A DNA stretch of 64,000 nt from Prochlorococcus marinus str. MIT 0919 (GCF_027359375.1 NZ_CP114779.1:930001-994000); one strand, 5' to 3'. Counted from the first letter of the stretch, positions 41,585-51,508 are shown. The notes: a model not told the origin generated them from the letters alone. Numbers and translations are program-made.

Positions 41585-43342
41585 TTAATAGCCTCGTGGT
41601 GTAATCAAATGTCCATCTTTTTCAAAAGTAGAACTGTTCCCAACCACTACAACACTAAGCATATCTACTTTGGAAATTGGGAAATCCCCTAATGCAAATA
41701 TAGAAATAGATTCATTTGTTCTACCCAATTGTCTCGCTAATACGACTGGAGTAGTCACCAACCTATTTTCGAGCATAATTTGCAACGCACTTTCTAGTTG
41801 CCAATATCGTTCTTTAGACCGAGGGTTATAAATAGCAACAACAAAGTCTCCTTCTGAAGCTGCCCTAAGACGTGCTTCTATTTTTTCCCATGGGGTCAAG
41901 CAATCACTAAGGCTGATTGCACAAAAATCATGCATTAATGGTGCTCCTGTTTTCGCAGCAGCCACCTGCAAGGCTGTAATCCCAGGGTGAACCTCAAAAG
42001 AAGGCCTACTTTGCTTTGGGAGCTTCAACAAAAGATCCAAAGCCAACCCTGCCATGCCATAAATACCACTATCGCCTGACGAGATTAAAGATACTTTTAC
42101 ACCTTGCATCGCTAAATTAATGGCTTCTTGACATCGATCCTTTTCAAAAGTCAATGAGCTATCGACCCGCACTTGATCATATCGGCGGAAAGGCTCTAGA
42201 AGGTCTAAATAAAGTTTATATCCAACCCAAACTACAGTCCTTGAAAGAGCATGCCTTGCATCACCAGTCAAGAAACTCATTTCTCCAGGTCCGCTCCCAA
42301 CCAAGTGAAGTTCTCCTCGATGAGGTGCAAAAGGTTCTAATGATTGTGCAACAGCAATAGTTACTGCACCTTCTTGATCTGATTTAAAGATTTGCTTTTC
42401 TACTTTCAATATTGCATTTTTCCCAGCAGCCAAAACAGATGCAGCTTCTGCAACTGAATGAGTACCTACTTCCGATTGCACAGCATTGGAAGGATTAGGA
42501 ACAGAAACCTTTGCCAGTTCTTGCGCTTTATAGAAACGAATAGGAACTCCTATTTGAGCAACAAAAGAAAGTAAAGATTCCTCATCAGACTTAATATCAA
42601 TACTTGCAAAGCCAGCTATTGAAGATTCTGCCAAGTTGGCTTTCTCAAAAGACTTGCCTAATGCCTCCTGCAAAAGACTTAAAGATGTATTTCGTTCACA
42701 ACCAACGCCAACCCAAAGGACTGGTGGATGCCAAGAACAATTTTCTGTACGCTTTGAACTAATAACAAAAGAAGGTGACTGCAAATTATCTTGATTCTGA
42801 TTAGCAACGGACGAATTCAAAGCTCCTTGAGAAGATTGCCATAATTTTGAACCGCAGTCCTGGGTAAAATTTATTGGGGAAAGCGTTGCTTGCTGCATCA
42901 TCAAGTCATTCCATTTCTTCAAATGACCTTTGCGCTTCCATCCCCATGCATGACCAAAACAATCAATTGCAAGTTTTTGTTGGGTAGCTGAAAAGCCTGT
43001 AATAACAGCCTTTCCGCCTAAATCTTCGGATAATTCCAAAGCCAATTGCTCTGCACCTACCTGATGTCCGCCTATTAACGGCAATATATTTTCTGCTCTT
43101 GAATCAAGAACTAATACTGCAGGGTCTTTGTCTTTAGTGGTAAGCAAAGGAGCAATTATTCTTACCGCTGCACCAACCGAACCAATAAAAATAAAAATTG
43201 CCTTAGGTTCCCAATTTTTACGAAAAATCTCTGATGGAGAATCAATTAATAGTTCTTCAGGAGGTTCTTTTATTCCGGAAACCGCACCTGGTGATAATGC
43301 TAAGAAATCTACGTAACCTTTTGATAGAAGCCTTTGAAGCAA
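41585..43342 (-). CDS. cobJ: CbiG-CobJ fusion, cobalamin biosynthesis (precorrin-3B/cobalt-precorrin-3 C17-methyltransferase)
   Basis: Fused corrin-ring enzyme of at least 585 residues. The N-terminal half is CbiG-like (FIFIGSVGAAVRIIAPLL; LIGGHQVGAEQLA), with a C-terminal CbiG segment around 230-290 (VGVGCERNTS). The last ~240 residues are a tetrapyrrole methylase (GELHLVGSGPGEMSFLTGDA, ISSGDSGIYGMAGL, FEVHPGITALQVAAA), i.e. CobJ/CbiH, which methylates C17 and contracts the ring. The given start is a TTG. Upstream, the same frame encodes IAIGLSFSSWNL, which fits the family N-terminus, but it offers only ATT or ATC codons before the stop at 43418-43420, so the real start is unsettled. Confidence 0.88.
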   Translation of the reverse strand: MLQRLLSKGYVDFLALSPGAVSGIKEPPEELLIDSPSEIFRKNWEPKAIFIFIGSVGAAVRIIAPLLTTKDKDPAVLVLDSRAENILPLIGGHQVGAEQLALELSEDLGGKAVITGFSATQQKLAIDCFGHAWGWKRKGHLKKWNDLMMQQATLSPINFTQDCGSKLWQSSQGALNSSVANQNQDNLQSPSFVISSKRTENCSWHPPVLWVGVGCERNTSLSLLQEALGKSFEKANLAESSIAGFASIDIKSDEESLLSFVAQIGVPIRFYKAQELAKVSVPNPSNAVQSEVGTHSVAEAASVLAAGKNAILKVEKQIFKSDQEGAVTIAVAQSLEPFAPHRGELHLVGSGPGEMSFLTGDARHALSRTVVWVGYKLYLDLLEPFRRYDQVRVDSSLTFEKDRCQEAINLAMQGVKVSLISSGDSGIYGMAGLALDLLLKLPKQSRPSFEVHPGITALQVAAAKTGAPLMHDFCAISLSDCLTPWEKIEARLRAASEGDFVVAIYNPRSKERYWQLESALQIMLENRLVTTPVVLARQLGRTNESISIFALGDFPISKVDMLSVVVVGNSSTFEKDGHLITPRGY

Positions 43343-43417
43343 GTTCCACGATGAAAAAGAAAGACCAATCGCAATTCGCTTAGAAGATTTAGGGAAAGAG
43401 ATGATTTCAAAGAGAAT

Positions 43418-43764
43418 TTATAGATATTCTGACCAACTTATGCTTCATAGAAAATTACTTTTCTTTATTTATTGATTTGAGATAAAAAAAGACTCTTTAT
43501 TACATTTTCGCTCAAAACCCTTTAATGGCAAGGTTTTTAGGAAAAATCAAGCTGGTATTTAAATAAGTGTTTGTTAACAAAAAAAGGTCGCTGGGTAGAA
43601 CATTTGTTACTTGCACACGTAGTAACTGGCTCACGGATCTATGCTTCCTAAATCAGGCCCTATTTAGGGTCATGTTTTCAGTGCAGGTATGGAATCATCC
43701 CTATACCTTGCAAGGAAAACAAGGTGAATCAACACCTGGAACCCATCCCTCGAGGAAATTCTCG
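43418..43764 (+). promoter_or_regulatory. psaA upstream region and leader
   Basis: This stretch has no convincing gene. It contains a perfect 12-bp palindrome TTTGTTAACAAA (43570-43581), an inverted repeat GTTACT-N9-AGTAAC (43606-43626), and two overlapping hairpins around 43647-43669. The frame of psaA stays open up to 43567 but lacks family similarity. No clear -35/-10 or RpaB-type HLR1 pair was found by eye. The psaAB promoter and its light control must lie here. Confidence 0.6.
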
Positions 43765-46086
43765 ATGACCATTAGCCCACCAGAACGTGGGGAGAAAGCC
43801 AAAGGAGGAGTACCAACTCCTTACGACCAGCCTGTTGACAGAGGTAATGCCCCTGTCGACTTTGAAAAACTCAACAAACCTGGGTTCTGGTCTTCAAAGC
43901 TTTCCAAAGGTCCCAAAACCACAACTTGGATTTGGAACCTCCACGCTGACGCACACGACTTTGATACTCATCTAGGTGATCTAGAAGAGACGAGTAGGAA
44001 GATCTTCTCAGCCCATTTTGGCCACTTAGCGGTGGTATTTATTTGGATGAGTGCTGCATTCTTCCATGGCGCACGTTTCTCTAATTACACCGGTTGGTTA
44101 GCTGATCCAACAAACGTAAAGCCTGGAGCCCAGGTAGTTTGGCCAGTGGTTGGCCAAGAAATTCTTAATGCTGATTTAGGAGGCAATTACCACGGTCTTC
44201 AAATCACATCAGGAATCTTCCAAATGTGGAGAGCCTGGGGCATCACCAGCGAAGTTCAACTAATGGCTCTAGCCATTGGTGCAGTGGTGATGGCAGCATT
44301 AATGCTTCATGGTGGCATTTATCACTATCACAAAGCAGCTCCCAAGCTTGAGTGGTTCCAAAAAATAGAACCAATGATCCAGCACCATCAGATAGCTCTG
44401 ATTGGACTGGGTTCAATTGCGTGGGCTGGACACCTTATACATATAGGTGCTCCTGTAGCAGCTCTGTTAGATGCAATAGATGCTGGAAGTCCACTTGTTG
44501 TAGATGGTGTTTCAATTGCAAGTGCAGCTGATGTAACTAATCTTGCACCAAGACTTTGTGACCCATCTGTAGCTAGTCAAATCTTCCCAAGTCTTGCGGG
44601 TCGAACAGTTGAAAACTTCTTCACTCTCAATTGGTGGGCGTTTACCGACATCCTTACAAATAAAGGTGGCTTAAATCCTGTTACAGGAAGCCTTTGGATG
44701 ACAGACATATCGCACCATCATCTAGCATTTGGAGTTTTTGCAATCTTTGGTGGACATATGTGGCGCAATGCTGTTCATGGTGTTGGTCATAGCATGAAAG
44801 AAATAATGGATGTCCACAAAGGTGATCCAATTTTATTCCCAGCGCCCAAGGGACATGAAGGCATTTTCGACTTCTTGAGCAATAGCTGGCATGGTCAACT
44901 AAGCATTAATCTTGCAATGGTTGGATCTGCAAGCATTGTGGTTGCTCACCATATGTATGCTCTTCCTCCATATCCTTATATAGCTATTGATTATCCAACT
45001 GTTCTGGGCTTGTTCACCCATCACATGTGGATTGGTGGTCTATTTATATGTGGAGCTGCAGCTCATGCAGGAATAGCAATGATTCGCGACTATGACCCTG
45101 CAGTTCATGTGGACAATGTTCTAGACAGAATGCTTAAAGCTCGCGATGCAATTATCAGTCATTTGAACTGGGTTTGCATGTGGCTTGGATTCCATAGTTT
45201 CGGTCTTTACGTTCATAACGACGTCATGAGGGCTTTGGGACGTCCTCAAGATATGTTTAGTGATACAGGCATTCAGTTACAGCCATTTTTAGCTCAATGG
45301 GTTCAAAACCTACAGCAAAGTGCTGTTGGTACTGGAGAACTTGTCGGAGCTGGAAATTTACCTGGGAATGTTCTCAGTGAAGTTTTCAATGGGAATGTTA
45401 TTGAAGTAGGTGGCAAAGTTGCAATTGGGCCAATACCTCTAGGCACAGCTGACTTGATGATCCATCACGTTCATGCCTTTACTATTCATGTAACCCTTTT
45501 AATTCTTTTAAAAGGTGTTCTTTACTCCAGAAGCTCAAGATTAATTCCAGACAAAGCTCAGCTTGGTTTCCGTTTCCCATGTGATGGTCCTGGTAGAGGT
45601 GGTACATGCCAGGTTTCTTCCTGGGACCACGTTTTCCTTGGACTATTTTGGATGTATAACAGCCTTTCAGTTGTTATCTTCCATTTCTCATGGAAAATGC
45701 AAAGTGATGTATGGGGTTTGACAGGTGGGAACTTTGCACAAAGTTCGATAACCATCAATGGATGGCTCAGGGATTTCCTTTGGGCACAGTCTTCCCAAGT
45801 CCTAACAAGCTATGGACAACCCATAAGCATGTATGGACTAATGTTCCTTGGTGCTCACTTTGTATGGGCATTCAGTCTCATGTTCCTCTTTAGTGGACGT
45901 GGTTACTGGCAGGAATTATTTGAATCTATTGTTTGGGCCCATAATAAATTGAAAGTTGCACCTACTATTCAGCCACGAGCTCTGTCTATTACTCAGGGCC
46001 GTGCTGTTGGTGTAGCCCACTTCCTTCTAGGTGGAATTGCTACCACCTGGGCCTTCTTCCATGCCCGCCTTATAGGCCTCGGCTAA
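43765..46086 (+). CDS. psaA: Photosystem I P700 apoprotein A1
   Basis: Large core subunit of photosystem I, binding half of P700, chlorophyll and carotenoid cofactors and the shared 4Fe-4S cluster FX. From the ATG at 43765 it is 773 residues ([15 protein letters not shown]), close to the usual length. The FX-binding loop [13 protein letters not shown] is present, as are many histidine-rich membrane helices (for example [18 protein letters not shown]). The longest frame adds 66 upstream residues, which I consider leader. psaB begins 22 bp after the stop. Confidence 0.98.
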   Translation: MTISPPERGEKAKGGVPTPYDQPVDRGNAPVDFEKLNKPGFWSSKLSKGPKTTTWIWNLHADAHDFDTHLGDLEETSRKIFSAHFGHLAVVFIWMSAAFFHGARFSNYTGWLADPTNVKPGAQVVWPVVGQEILNADLGGNYHGLQITSGIFQMWRAWGITSEVQLMALAIGAVVMAALMLHGGIYHYHKAAPKLEWFQKIEPMIQHHQIALIGLGSIAWAGHLIHIGAPVAALLDAIDAGSPLVVDGVSIASAADVTNLAPRLCDPSVASQIFPSLAGRTVENFFTLNWWAFTDILTNKGGLNPVTGSLWMTDISHHHLAFGVFAIFGGHMWRNAVHGVGHSMKEIMDVHKGDPILFPAPKGHEGIFDFLSNSWHGQLSINLAMVGSASIVVAHHMYALPPYPYIAIDYPTVLGLFTHHMWIGGLFICGAAAHAGIAMIRDYDPAVHVDNVLDRMLKARDAIISHLNWVCMWLGFHSFGLYVHNDVMRALGRPQDMFSDTGIQLQPFLAQWVQNLQQSAVGTGELVGAGNLPGNVLSEVFNGNVIEVGGKVAIGPIPLGTADLMIHHVHAFTIHVTLLILLKGVLYSRSSRLIPDKAQLGFRFPCDGPGRGGTCQVSSWDHVFLGLFWMYNSLSVVIFHFSWKMQSDVWGLTGGNFAQSSITINGWLRDFLWAQSSQVLTSYGQPISMYGLMFLGAHFVWAFSLMFLFSGRGYWQELFESIVWAHNKLKVAPTIQPRALSITQGRAVGVAHFLLGGIATTWAFFHARLIGLG

Positions 46087-46108
46087 CTTTTCCTGATCCT
46101 CTCCCTCA

Positions 46109-48337
46109 ATGGCAACGAAATTTCCATCGTTTAGTCAGGGTCTGGCACAGGACCCCACAACCCGACGAATTTGGTACGGAATCGCCACGGCTCATGATTT
46201 TGAGAGCCATGACGGAATGACCGAAGAACAGCTTTATCAAAAGCTGTTTGCTACCCATTTTGGTCATCTAGCCATTATTGGCTTATGGGTTGCTGGGAAC
46301 CTGTTCCATATCGCCTGGCAAGGCAACTTTGAACAATGGGTTACTGACCCACTTCATGTTCGCCCAATCGCTCATGCAATCTGGGATCCCCATTTTGGTC
46401 AAGGCATCACAGATGCTTTAACTCAAGCAGGGGCAACATCACCAGTAAATATTGCCTACTCTGGTCTTTACCACTGGTGGTACACCATTGGAATGAGAAC
46501 AAATGAGCAACTATTTCAGGGTGCAATATTCCTAAATATTCTTGTTTGCTGGCTTTTATTTGCTGGCTGGTTGCATCTCCAACCAAAGTTCAGACCTTCA
46601 CTTGCTTGGTTTAAGAACGCCGAGGCACAGCTAAACCATCATTTAGCAGTTTTATTTGGTTTCAGCAGCATTGCTTGGACTGGACACTTAGTCCATGTAG
46701 CTATACCCGAATCCAGAGGGCAACATATTGGATGGGATAATTGGCTATCAGTTCTTCCTCACCCAGAAGGTTTGGCACCATTCTTCTCATTGAATTGGGG
46801 AGCTTATGCCCAAAACCCTGATTCCCTAGATGCCGTATTTGGAACTTCCCAAGGAGCAGGTACTGCAATATTTACTTTTCTTGGAGGTCTTCATCCTCAA
46901 AGTGAATCTTTATGGCTGACCGATATTGCTCATCATCATTTAGCAATTGGTGTTGTCTTTATCATTGCTGGTCATATGTACCGAAACACATTCGGTATTG
47001 GTCACAGTCTTAAAGAAATTACAGAAGCCCATAATACTAGTAACCCCAATGACCCACATACGGGACACTTTGGTATCAATCACAATGGGATTTTTGAGAC
47101 AGTTAACAACTCTCTCCATTTCCAGCTTGGTTTAGCTCTTGCTTCTCTAGGAGCCGCATGTAGTTTAGTGGCCCAGCATATGGGTGCACTTCCCTCTTAC
47201 GCATTTATTGCTAGGGACTACACAACTCAGTCAGCTCTTTATACCCATCATCAATACATAGCTATGTTTTTGATGGTTGGGGCTTTCTCCCATGGAGCAA
47301 TTTTCTTTGTTCGTGACTACGATCCAGAGCTTAACAAGGACAATGTTCTTGCAAGAGTACTGGAGACTAAGGAGGCATTGATTAGTCATTTAAGCTGGGT
47401 AACTATGCTTCTTGGCTTCCATACCCTTGGCCTTTATGTTCACAACGATGTAGTAGTTGCTTTTGGTAATCCTGAGAAACAAATCCTTATTGAACCTGTT
47501 TTTGCTCAAGCAATTCAGGCATTTAGTGGAAAAGTGATGTATGGCATTGATGCATTACTAGCCAATGCCAATAGTTCAGCCACCTTGGCCGCGAATAGCA
47601 TGCCAGGTAATCACTATTGGATGGATCTTATTAACAGGCAAGACGCTTTAACTAATTTCCTTCCCATAGGTCCAGCTGATTTCCTAGTACACCACGCAAT
47701 CGCTTTAGGACTTCATACAACAGCATTGATCCTTATTAAAGGTGCTTTAGATGCAAGGGGTACAAAGTTAATACCAGATAAAAAAGACTTTGGTTACGCT
47801 TTCCCATGTGATGGTCCTGGTAGAGGAGGTACATGTGATAGCTCAGCTTGGGACGCAACATACCTTGCAATGTTCTGGGCACTCAATACCATCGCTTGGG
47901 TAACCTTCTATTGGCATTGGAAACATCTTGCTATATGGCAAGGGAATGTTGCTCAATTCAATGAATCTGGAACTTACTTAATGGGATGGTTTAGGGATTA
48001 TTTGTGGCTAAATAGTTCACAACTAATCAATGGATACAATCCCTTTGGCGTTAATGCTTTATCTCCATGGGCTTGGATGTTCCTGTTTGGTCATTTAATT
48101 TGGGCAACAGGGTTTATGTTCCTGATTTCCTGGAGAGGATATTGGCAAGAGCTTATTGAAACACTTGTTTGGGCTCATCAAAGAACCCCTATTGCCAATC
48201 TTGTTGGCTGGAGAGACAAGCCTGTAGCTCTATCAATTGTTCAAGCTCGCTTAGTTGGACTTACGCACTTTACTGTGGGTAATTTCGTAACCTTTGGTGC
48301 ATTCGTAATTGCATCAACTTCAGGAAAGTTTGGCTAA
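46109..48337 (+). CDS. psaB: Photosystem I P700 apoprotein A2
   Basis: Partner of PsaA in the photosystem I heterodimer; 742 residues, typical for the family. It shows the same FX loop, [13 protein letters not shown], plus [18 protein letters not shown] and the C-terminal helix [18 protein letters not shown] near the end. It is cotranscribed with psaA (22-bp gap) and followed by a strong terminator 36 bp after its stop. Confidence 0.98.
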   Translation: MATKFPSFSQGLAQDPTTRRIWYGIATAHDFESHDGMTEEQLYQKLFATHFGHLAIIGLWVAGNLFHIAWQGNFEQWVTDPLHVRPIAHAIWDPHFGQGITDALTQAGATSPVNIAYSGLYHWWYTIGMRTNEQLFQGAIFLNILVCWLLFAGWLHLQPKFRPSLAWFKNAEAQLNHHLAVLFGFSSIAWTGHLVHVAIPESRGQHIGWDNWLSVLPHPEGLAPFFSLNWGAYAQNPDSLDAVFGTSQGAGTAIFTFLGGLHPQSESLWLTDIAHHHLAIGVVFIIAGHMYRNTFGIGHSLKEITEAHNTSNPNDPHTGHFGINHNGIFETVNNSLHFQLGLALASLGAACSLVAQHMGALPSYAFIARDYTTQSALYTHHQYIAMFLMVGAFSHGAIFFVRDYDPELNKDNVLARVLETKEALISHLSWVTMLLGFHTLGLYVHNDVVVAFGNPEKQILIEPVFAQAIQAFSGKVMYGIDALLANANSSATLAANSMPGNHYWMDLINRQDALTNFLPIGPADFLVHHAIALGLHTTALILIKGALDARGTKLIPDKKDFGYAFPCDGPGRGGTCDSSAWDATYLAMFWALNTIAWVTFYWHWKHLAIWQGNVAQFNESGTYLMGWFRDYLWLNSSQLINGYNPFGVNALSPWAWMFLFGHLIWATGFMFLISWRGYWQELIETLVWAHQRTPIANLVGWRDKPVALSIVQARLVGLTHFTVGNFVTFGAFVIASTSGKFG

Positions 48338-48372
48338 TAAGCAAACTTAATCAACTAAAAAGAGAGGAAAAG

Positions 48373-48410
48373 AAAGCCGCCAGATTAATAACTCTGGCGG
48401 CTTTTTTTTA
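48373..48410. terminator. Rho-independent terminator after psaB
   Basis: A perfect 12-bp stem AAAGCCGCCAGA (48373-48384) / TCTGGCGGCTTT (48393-48404), loop TTAATAAC, followed by eight T residues. It ends the psaAB transcript. It also ends, tail to tail, where the minus-strand serine hydrolase gene stops: the hydrolase stop codon (48408-48410) lies in the T run, so the stem can serve both directions. Confidence 0.93.
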
Positions 48411-49307
48411 TTTCTTGAAAGTCCACTTACTTAATTCATCCGCAAAAGCAGGTAATAAATAAGTATCTTTTGCAAGTGCTTTCCCCTCACAAAAAACAAC
48501 TAATAACATGGGTAAGCCTTTTGGAGTGATAAACCATGCAGCATCATGTCTCGCTTCACTCATTAATCCTGCTTTACTCCATAATTTAGTGCCCTGTGGT
48601 AATCCTTCTCCTAAAAAACCATCTATCTGATTCTCAGGATCTGCTTTTCTCTTCACTAGATCTAAAGATCTTGAAAGAAGTTCTCTTAACTTTTTACTAG
48701 CTTTAATTGTTAATAGTTCATTAGTCATTATGGCTTCTAAGATTTTCCCTGTTGCGATGGCACTCATAGCATTTCGATTTTCGTTATATTTCCCGTAAAA
48801 ATCTTTATCACGCCCATATGGTCCATCTGACCATGTTTTCTGAGAGCAATTTAATGATGCCAATTCTTTTAAGTTAAGACTCTTCAGCCAATTATTTACT
48901 AGGTTTCTTTGTGATTGCCAAGATTGCCATGCTGAACCTGTTAAAGAGGCTCCACTAGATGTTCCAGTGAGCAAATCTAAAACATAGCTCGTGGCATCAT
49001 TGCTTGAGAACTTAATCATGTCTGATTGAGCTCTTCTCAACTCATTAGAATCGACAAGCATATCTTGCTGCAACCATACTTCTATGGCACATGCATAAAT
49101 TAACTTGACTACACTCGCTGGGTAGATAAGTTTTTTATGCATCCAAGCAGCACCTTGGCCGCTGCAAGGTTTAGGGTTTTGACTTTCATAGCTAACCCAA
49201 ACCAAAGAAATGCTTTTATGGAGGTTAGGCCTTCCTTCCTTAGCAAATCGTTGAAGAAGCTGTCCCAGGAAAGCATTCATCTCTGGATTGGCCCTATAGA
49301 ACTCCAT
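48408..49307 (-). CDS. Class A beta-lactamase-like serine hydrolase (penicillin-binding fold)
   Basis: Predicted serine hydrolase of 299 residues from the ATG at 49305-49307 (MEFYRANPEMNAFLG); a TTG lies six codons upstream. The SxxK motif (PASVVKLIYA, near residue 80) and SxN motif (FSSNDATSYVLD) are present. The third motif, normally KTG or KSG, reads SKAGLMSEARHDAAWF, a K-A-G variant, and the class A omega-loop glutamate is not evident. It is therefore more likely a peptidoglycan-related hydrolase or inactive relative than a resistance enzyme. No signal peptide is obvious. It is divergent from an NlpC/P60 gene. Confidence 0.78.
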   Translation of the reverse strand: MEFYRANPEMNAFLGQLLQRFAKEGRPNLHKSISLVWVSYESQNPKPCSGQGAAWMHKKLIYPASVVKLIYACAIEVWLQQDMLVDSNELRRAQSDMIKFSSNDATSYVLDLLTGTSSGASLTGSAWQSWQSQRNLVNNWLKSLNLKELASLNCSQKTWSDGPYGRDKDFYGKYNENRNAMSAIATGKILEAIMTNELLTIKASKKLRELLSRSLDLVKRKADPENQIDGFLGEGLPQGTKLWSKAGLMSEARHDAAWFITPKGLPMLLVVFCEGKALAKDTYLLPAFADELSKWTFKK

Positions 49308-49360
49308 AGTGCCCCAATAATTCAATGTTTCTCTTAAGAAAGCCTATTACAATAAAGTCA

Positions 49361-50074
49361 ATGACTCCTAATAGCCTCTGGGAGCTAAAAGTTGATGTTA
49401 ATGGGTATAAAAATAAAGATTTCACAAACAAAGAACTTGTTACTCAGGCGTGTAAAGGTAGAAGTTTCGAAGTAATTGAGAATAAATATGGAAGCACAAA
49501 TTCAGGAAGAGTGAAAGTTCGATTGCTAGAAGATGGTTATATATGTTGGCTAAATATAAAAGATATTGAAAGTAATTTAAAATCAAAACAAACTTGGAAG
49601 CCTTCTTTAATTTCAAAGGCAGAAATACAATCTCAATTGCCTAAAATACTAAAATGGATAGAGAGAGCATCTCACAATAAGAACAAATATCTTTGGGGAG
49701 GCACTTTAGGACCTGATTTTGACTGTTCAGGATTAATTCAAACAGCTTTCGCACTAAAAGGTATTTGGTTACCTCGTGACTCATATCAACAAGAACAATT
49801 TTGTGAAAAGATTAACTTTAAGCCAAACGACTATGAAGAAGTCATGCCTGGAGATTTGTTATTTTTTGGCAGCAAAGCAAAATGCACACATGTTGGGATA
49901 TATAAAGCGAAAGGACTGTATTGGCATAGCTCAGGTCCAATTAACGGGCGTAACGGTATTGGTATAGATCAATTGCAACCTACCAATGAAAATCCTATTT
50001 CATCTTTTTACCAATCAAAATTACGTAGCATAGGAAGAGTGGTATGTTGCCATGATGGCAGAACATTGCCATAG
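49361..50074 (+). CDS. NlpC/P60 family peptidoglycan hydrolase
   Basis: Predicted gamma-D-glutamyl-diamino acid endopeptidase of 237 residues from the ATG at 49361 (MTPNSLWELKVD); the frame extends 12 residues upstream, which I discount. An SH3-like N-terminal part precedes the NlpC/P60 domain, with catalytic Cys in DFDCSGLIQTAF and His in CTHVGIYKA, followed by a third residue near WHSSGP. It starts 53 bp from the divergent serine hydrolase, so the two wall genes may share a control region. It precedes a glycosyltransferase gene by 43 bp. Confidence 0.87.
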   Translation: MTPNSLWELKVDVNGYKNKDFTNKELVTQACKGRSFEVIENKYGSTNSGRVKVRLLEDGYICWLNIKDIESNLKSKQTWKPSLISKAEIQSQLPKILKWIERASHNKNKYLWGGTLGPDFDCSGLIQTAFALKGIWLPRDSYQQEQFCEKINFKPNDYEEVMPGDLLFFGSKAKCTHVGIYKAKGLYWHSSGPINGRNGIGIDQLQPTNENPISSFYQSKLRSIGRVVCCHDGRTLP

Positions 50075-50117
50075 TTTTTACTCAATTAAAATTTAAATCC
50101 TCTCAAGATTTCATTAA

Positions 50118-51083
50118 ATGTCTTCAAGTATAAAAATATCAGTAGTCATCCCAATCTACAATGAAGAGGAAAGTCTTCCTCAATTGGTTAAGGAAGTTCT
50201 AGAGGCAATGCGTCCTAATTATGATGAATTCGAAATAGTTTTAGTAAATGATGGTTCTACAGATAAAAGTGCTGAAGTTCTAAGGAAGCTTAGCAAAGAC
50301 ACCCCTGAAATTATTTGTGTTTTGCTTAGAAAAAATTATGGTCAAACTGCAGCTATGGCAGCTGGTTTTAACATATCTTCTGGTGGTGTAATTGTTAGTC
50401 TTGACGGCGACTTGCAAAATGACCCTTTAGATATACCTCTCCTGGTTAACAAATTAAATGAAGGTTATGACTTAGTGAGTGGGTGGAGGTATCAACGAAA
50501 AGATGCAGAAATAAGGCGTAAGCTTCCATCTAGAATAGCGAATCGATTAATTGGGAAAGTGACAGGAATTCGATTGAATGATTATGGTTGTTCATTAAAA
50601 GCTTATAAACGTGAAGTTCTATCAGATGTAAGGCTTTATGGGGAGTTGCATAGATTTCTACCAGTGCTAGCAAATATTGAAGGAGCAAGGATTACTGAGA
50701 TAAAAGTAAATCATAGATCAAGGCAATATGGGGAAAGTAAATATGGAATTGATAGAACTTTTCGAGTAATGATGGACTTGCTTACTGTATGGTTTATGAA
50801 TAGATTCCTTACAAGGCCAATGTATGTCTTTGGCTTTGGTGGAATTATTGCAATTTTCGGAAGCCTAATTACAAGTTTTTATTTATTAATTATCAAATTA
50901 TTCGGAGAAGATATTGGAAGTCGGCCACTTTTAACTTTTGCATTAATCCTTGGGATTGCAGGTGTTCAATTATTTTGCTTTGGATTACTAGGAGAATTAT
51001 TAATTCGGACATACCATGAAAGCCAAGGGAGGCCTATTTACCGCATTAGAGAAACATTTAGAGGTAAACGAGATACTTTATGA
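50118..51083 (+). CDS. Family 2 glycosyltransferase, membrane-bound (GtrB/DPM1-like)
   Basis: Predicted transferase of 321 residues with a GT-A domain: ISVVIPIYNEEESLPQLV at the N-terminus, then the nucleotide-sugar DGDLQNDP metal site and conserved YKREVL. Two C-terminal hydrophobic segments (around 235-300) suggest a membrane anchor, as in undecaprenyl- or dolichyl-phosphate glucosyl/mannosyltransferases. The donor sugar and lipid are unknown. Its end overlaps the convergent HEAT-like gene by 46 bp. Confidence 0.9.
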   Translation: MSSSIKISVVIPIYNEEESLPQLVKEVLEAMRPNYDEFEIVLVNDGSTDKSAEVLRKLSKDTPEIICVLLRKNYGQTAAMAAGFNISSGGVIVSLDGDLQNDPLDIPLLVNKLNEGYDLVSGWRYQRKDAEIRRKLPSRIANRLIGKVTGIRLNDYGCSLKAYKREVLSDVRLYGELHRFLPVLANIEGARITEIKVNHRSRQYGESKYGIDRTFRVMMDLLTVWFMNRFLTRPMYVFGFGGIIAIFGSLITSFYLLIIKLFGEDIGSRPLLTFALILGIAGVQLFCFGLLGELLIRTYHESQGRPIYRIRETFRGKRDTL

Positions 51084-51508
51084 GCTTTTAGAGTCTTAGA
51101 AGCATTGCGAAATTTTGTCATACCTTCAGCAGCAGAAATTACTACCAAGCTATCCGAATCTTTTAAGCCGCGCCTCAGTATTGGGAGTACGGAAGCATGT
51201 CCCCATTGCTTTGCAATTTGCACTGCATACAATCTCTCTGATGGCCCTAGTGAGATCAAACGGAAAAGGTTTTTCTTCAAAAGCAAACGTTCTTTTGCAG
51301 TTCTTGGAGCCGTCCAGTCTTCTAAAAAACAATCAGTTGAGGAAAGTTCTTCGGTTTTAAATTTTTCTTTGACTATGACACGCTCATTTGTTTCAAGAGG
51401 AAGTACTTCATCGAAAACACTTCTGAAAAGTATTTTAGGCTTTTTCCCAAGTCCCCATAAGGTCAAACCAACGATGAGAGCTGCGGTTACTGCAAAAAAC
51501 TGATTCAT
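51038..51508 (-). CDS. HEAT-repeat-like protein with one N-terminal membrane segment
   Basis: Unrecognised protein of 156 residues starting at an ATG (MNQFFAVTAALIVGLTLWG). One hydrophobic segment at the N-terminus, then an acidic linker, then helices resembling a short HEAT/ARM repeat (YAVQIAKQWGHASVLPILRRGLKDSDSLVVISAAEGMTKF, in parts: GHASVLPILRRGLKDSD and VVISAAEGMTKF). The C-terminal 16 codons lie antisense to the glycosyltransferase end. The opposite-strand frame at 51105-51503 is almost as long, but only this one has a plausible start and protein-like composition. Function unknown. Confidence 0.62.
   Translation of the reverse strand: MNQFFAVTAALIVGLTLWGLGKKPKILFRSVFDEVLPLETNERVIVKEKFKTEELSSTDCFLEDWTAPRTAKERLLLKKNLFRLISLGPSERLYAVQIAKQWGHASVLPILRRGLKDSDSLVVISAAEGMTKFRNASKTLKAHKVSRLPLNVSLMR

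Noticed and set aside
43567-43764. In-frame upstream extension of psaA (66 residues)
   Set aside because: The family N-terminus starts at the ATG at 43765 and the extension covers the likely leader, which is rich in inverted repeats.
43418-43764. Search for an RpaB HLR1 site before psaA
   Set aside because: Only single half-site-like stretches (e.g. near 43500) were found, without a second correctly spaced half.
51105-51503. Plus-strand frame opposite the HEAT-like gene
   Set aside because: Serine/lysine-rich composition and no plausible upstream signal; the minus-strand frame has a membrane segment and HEAT-like helices.
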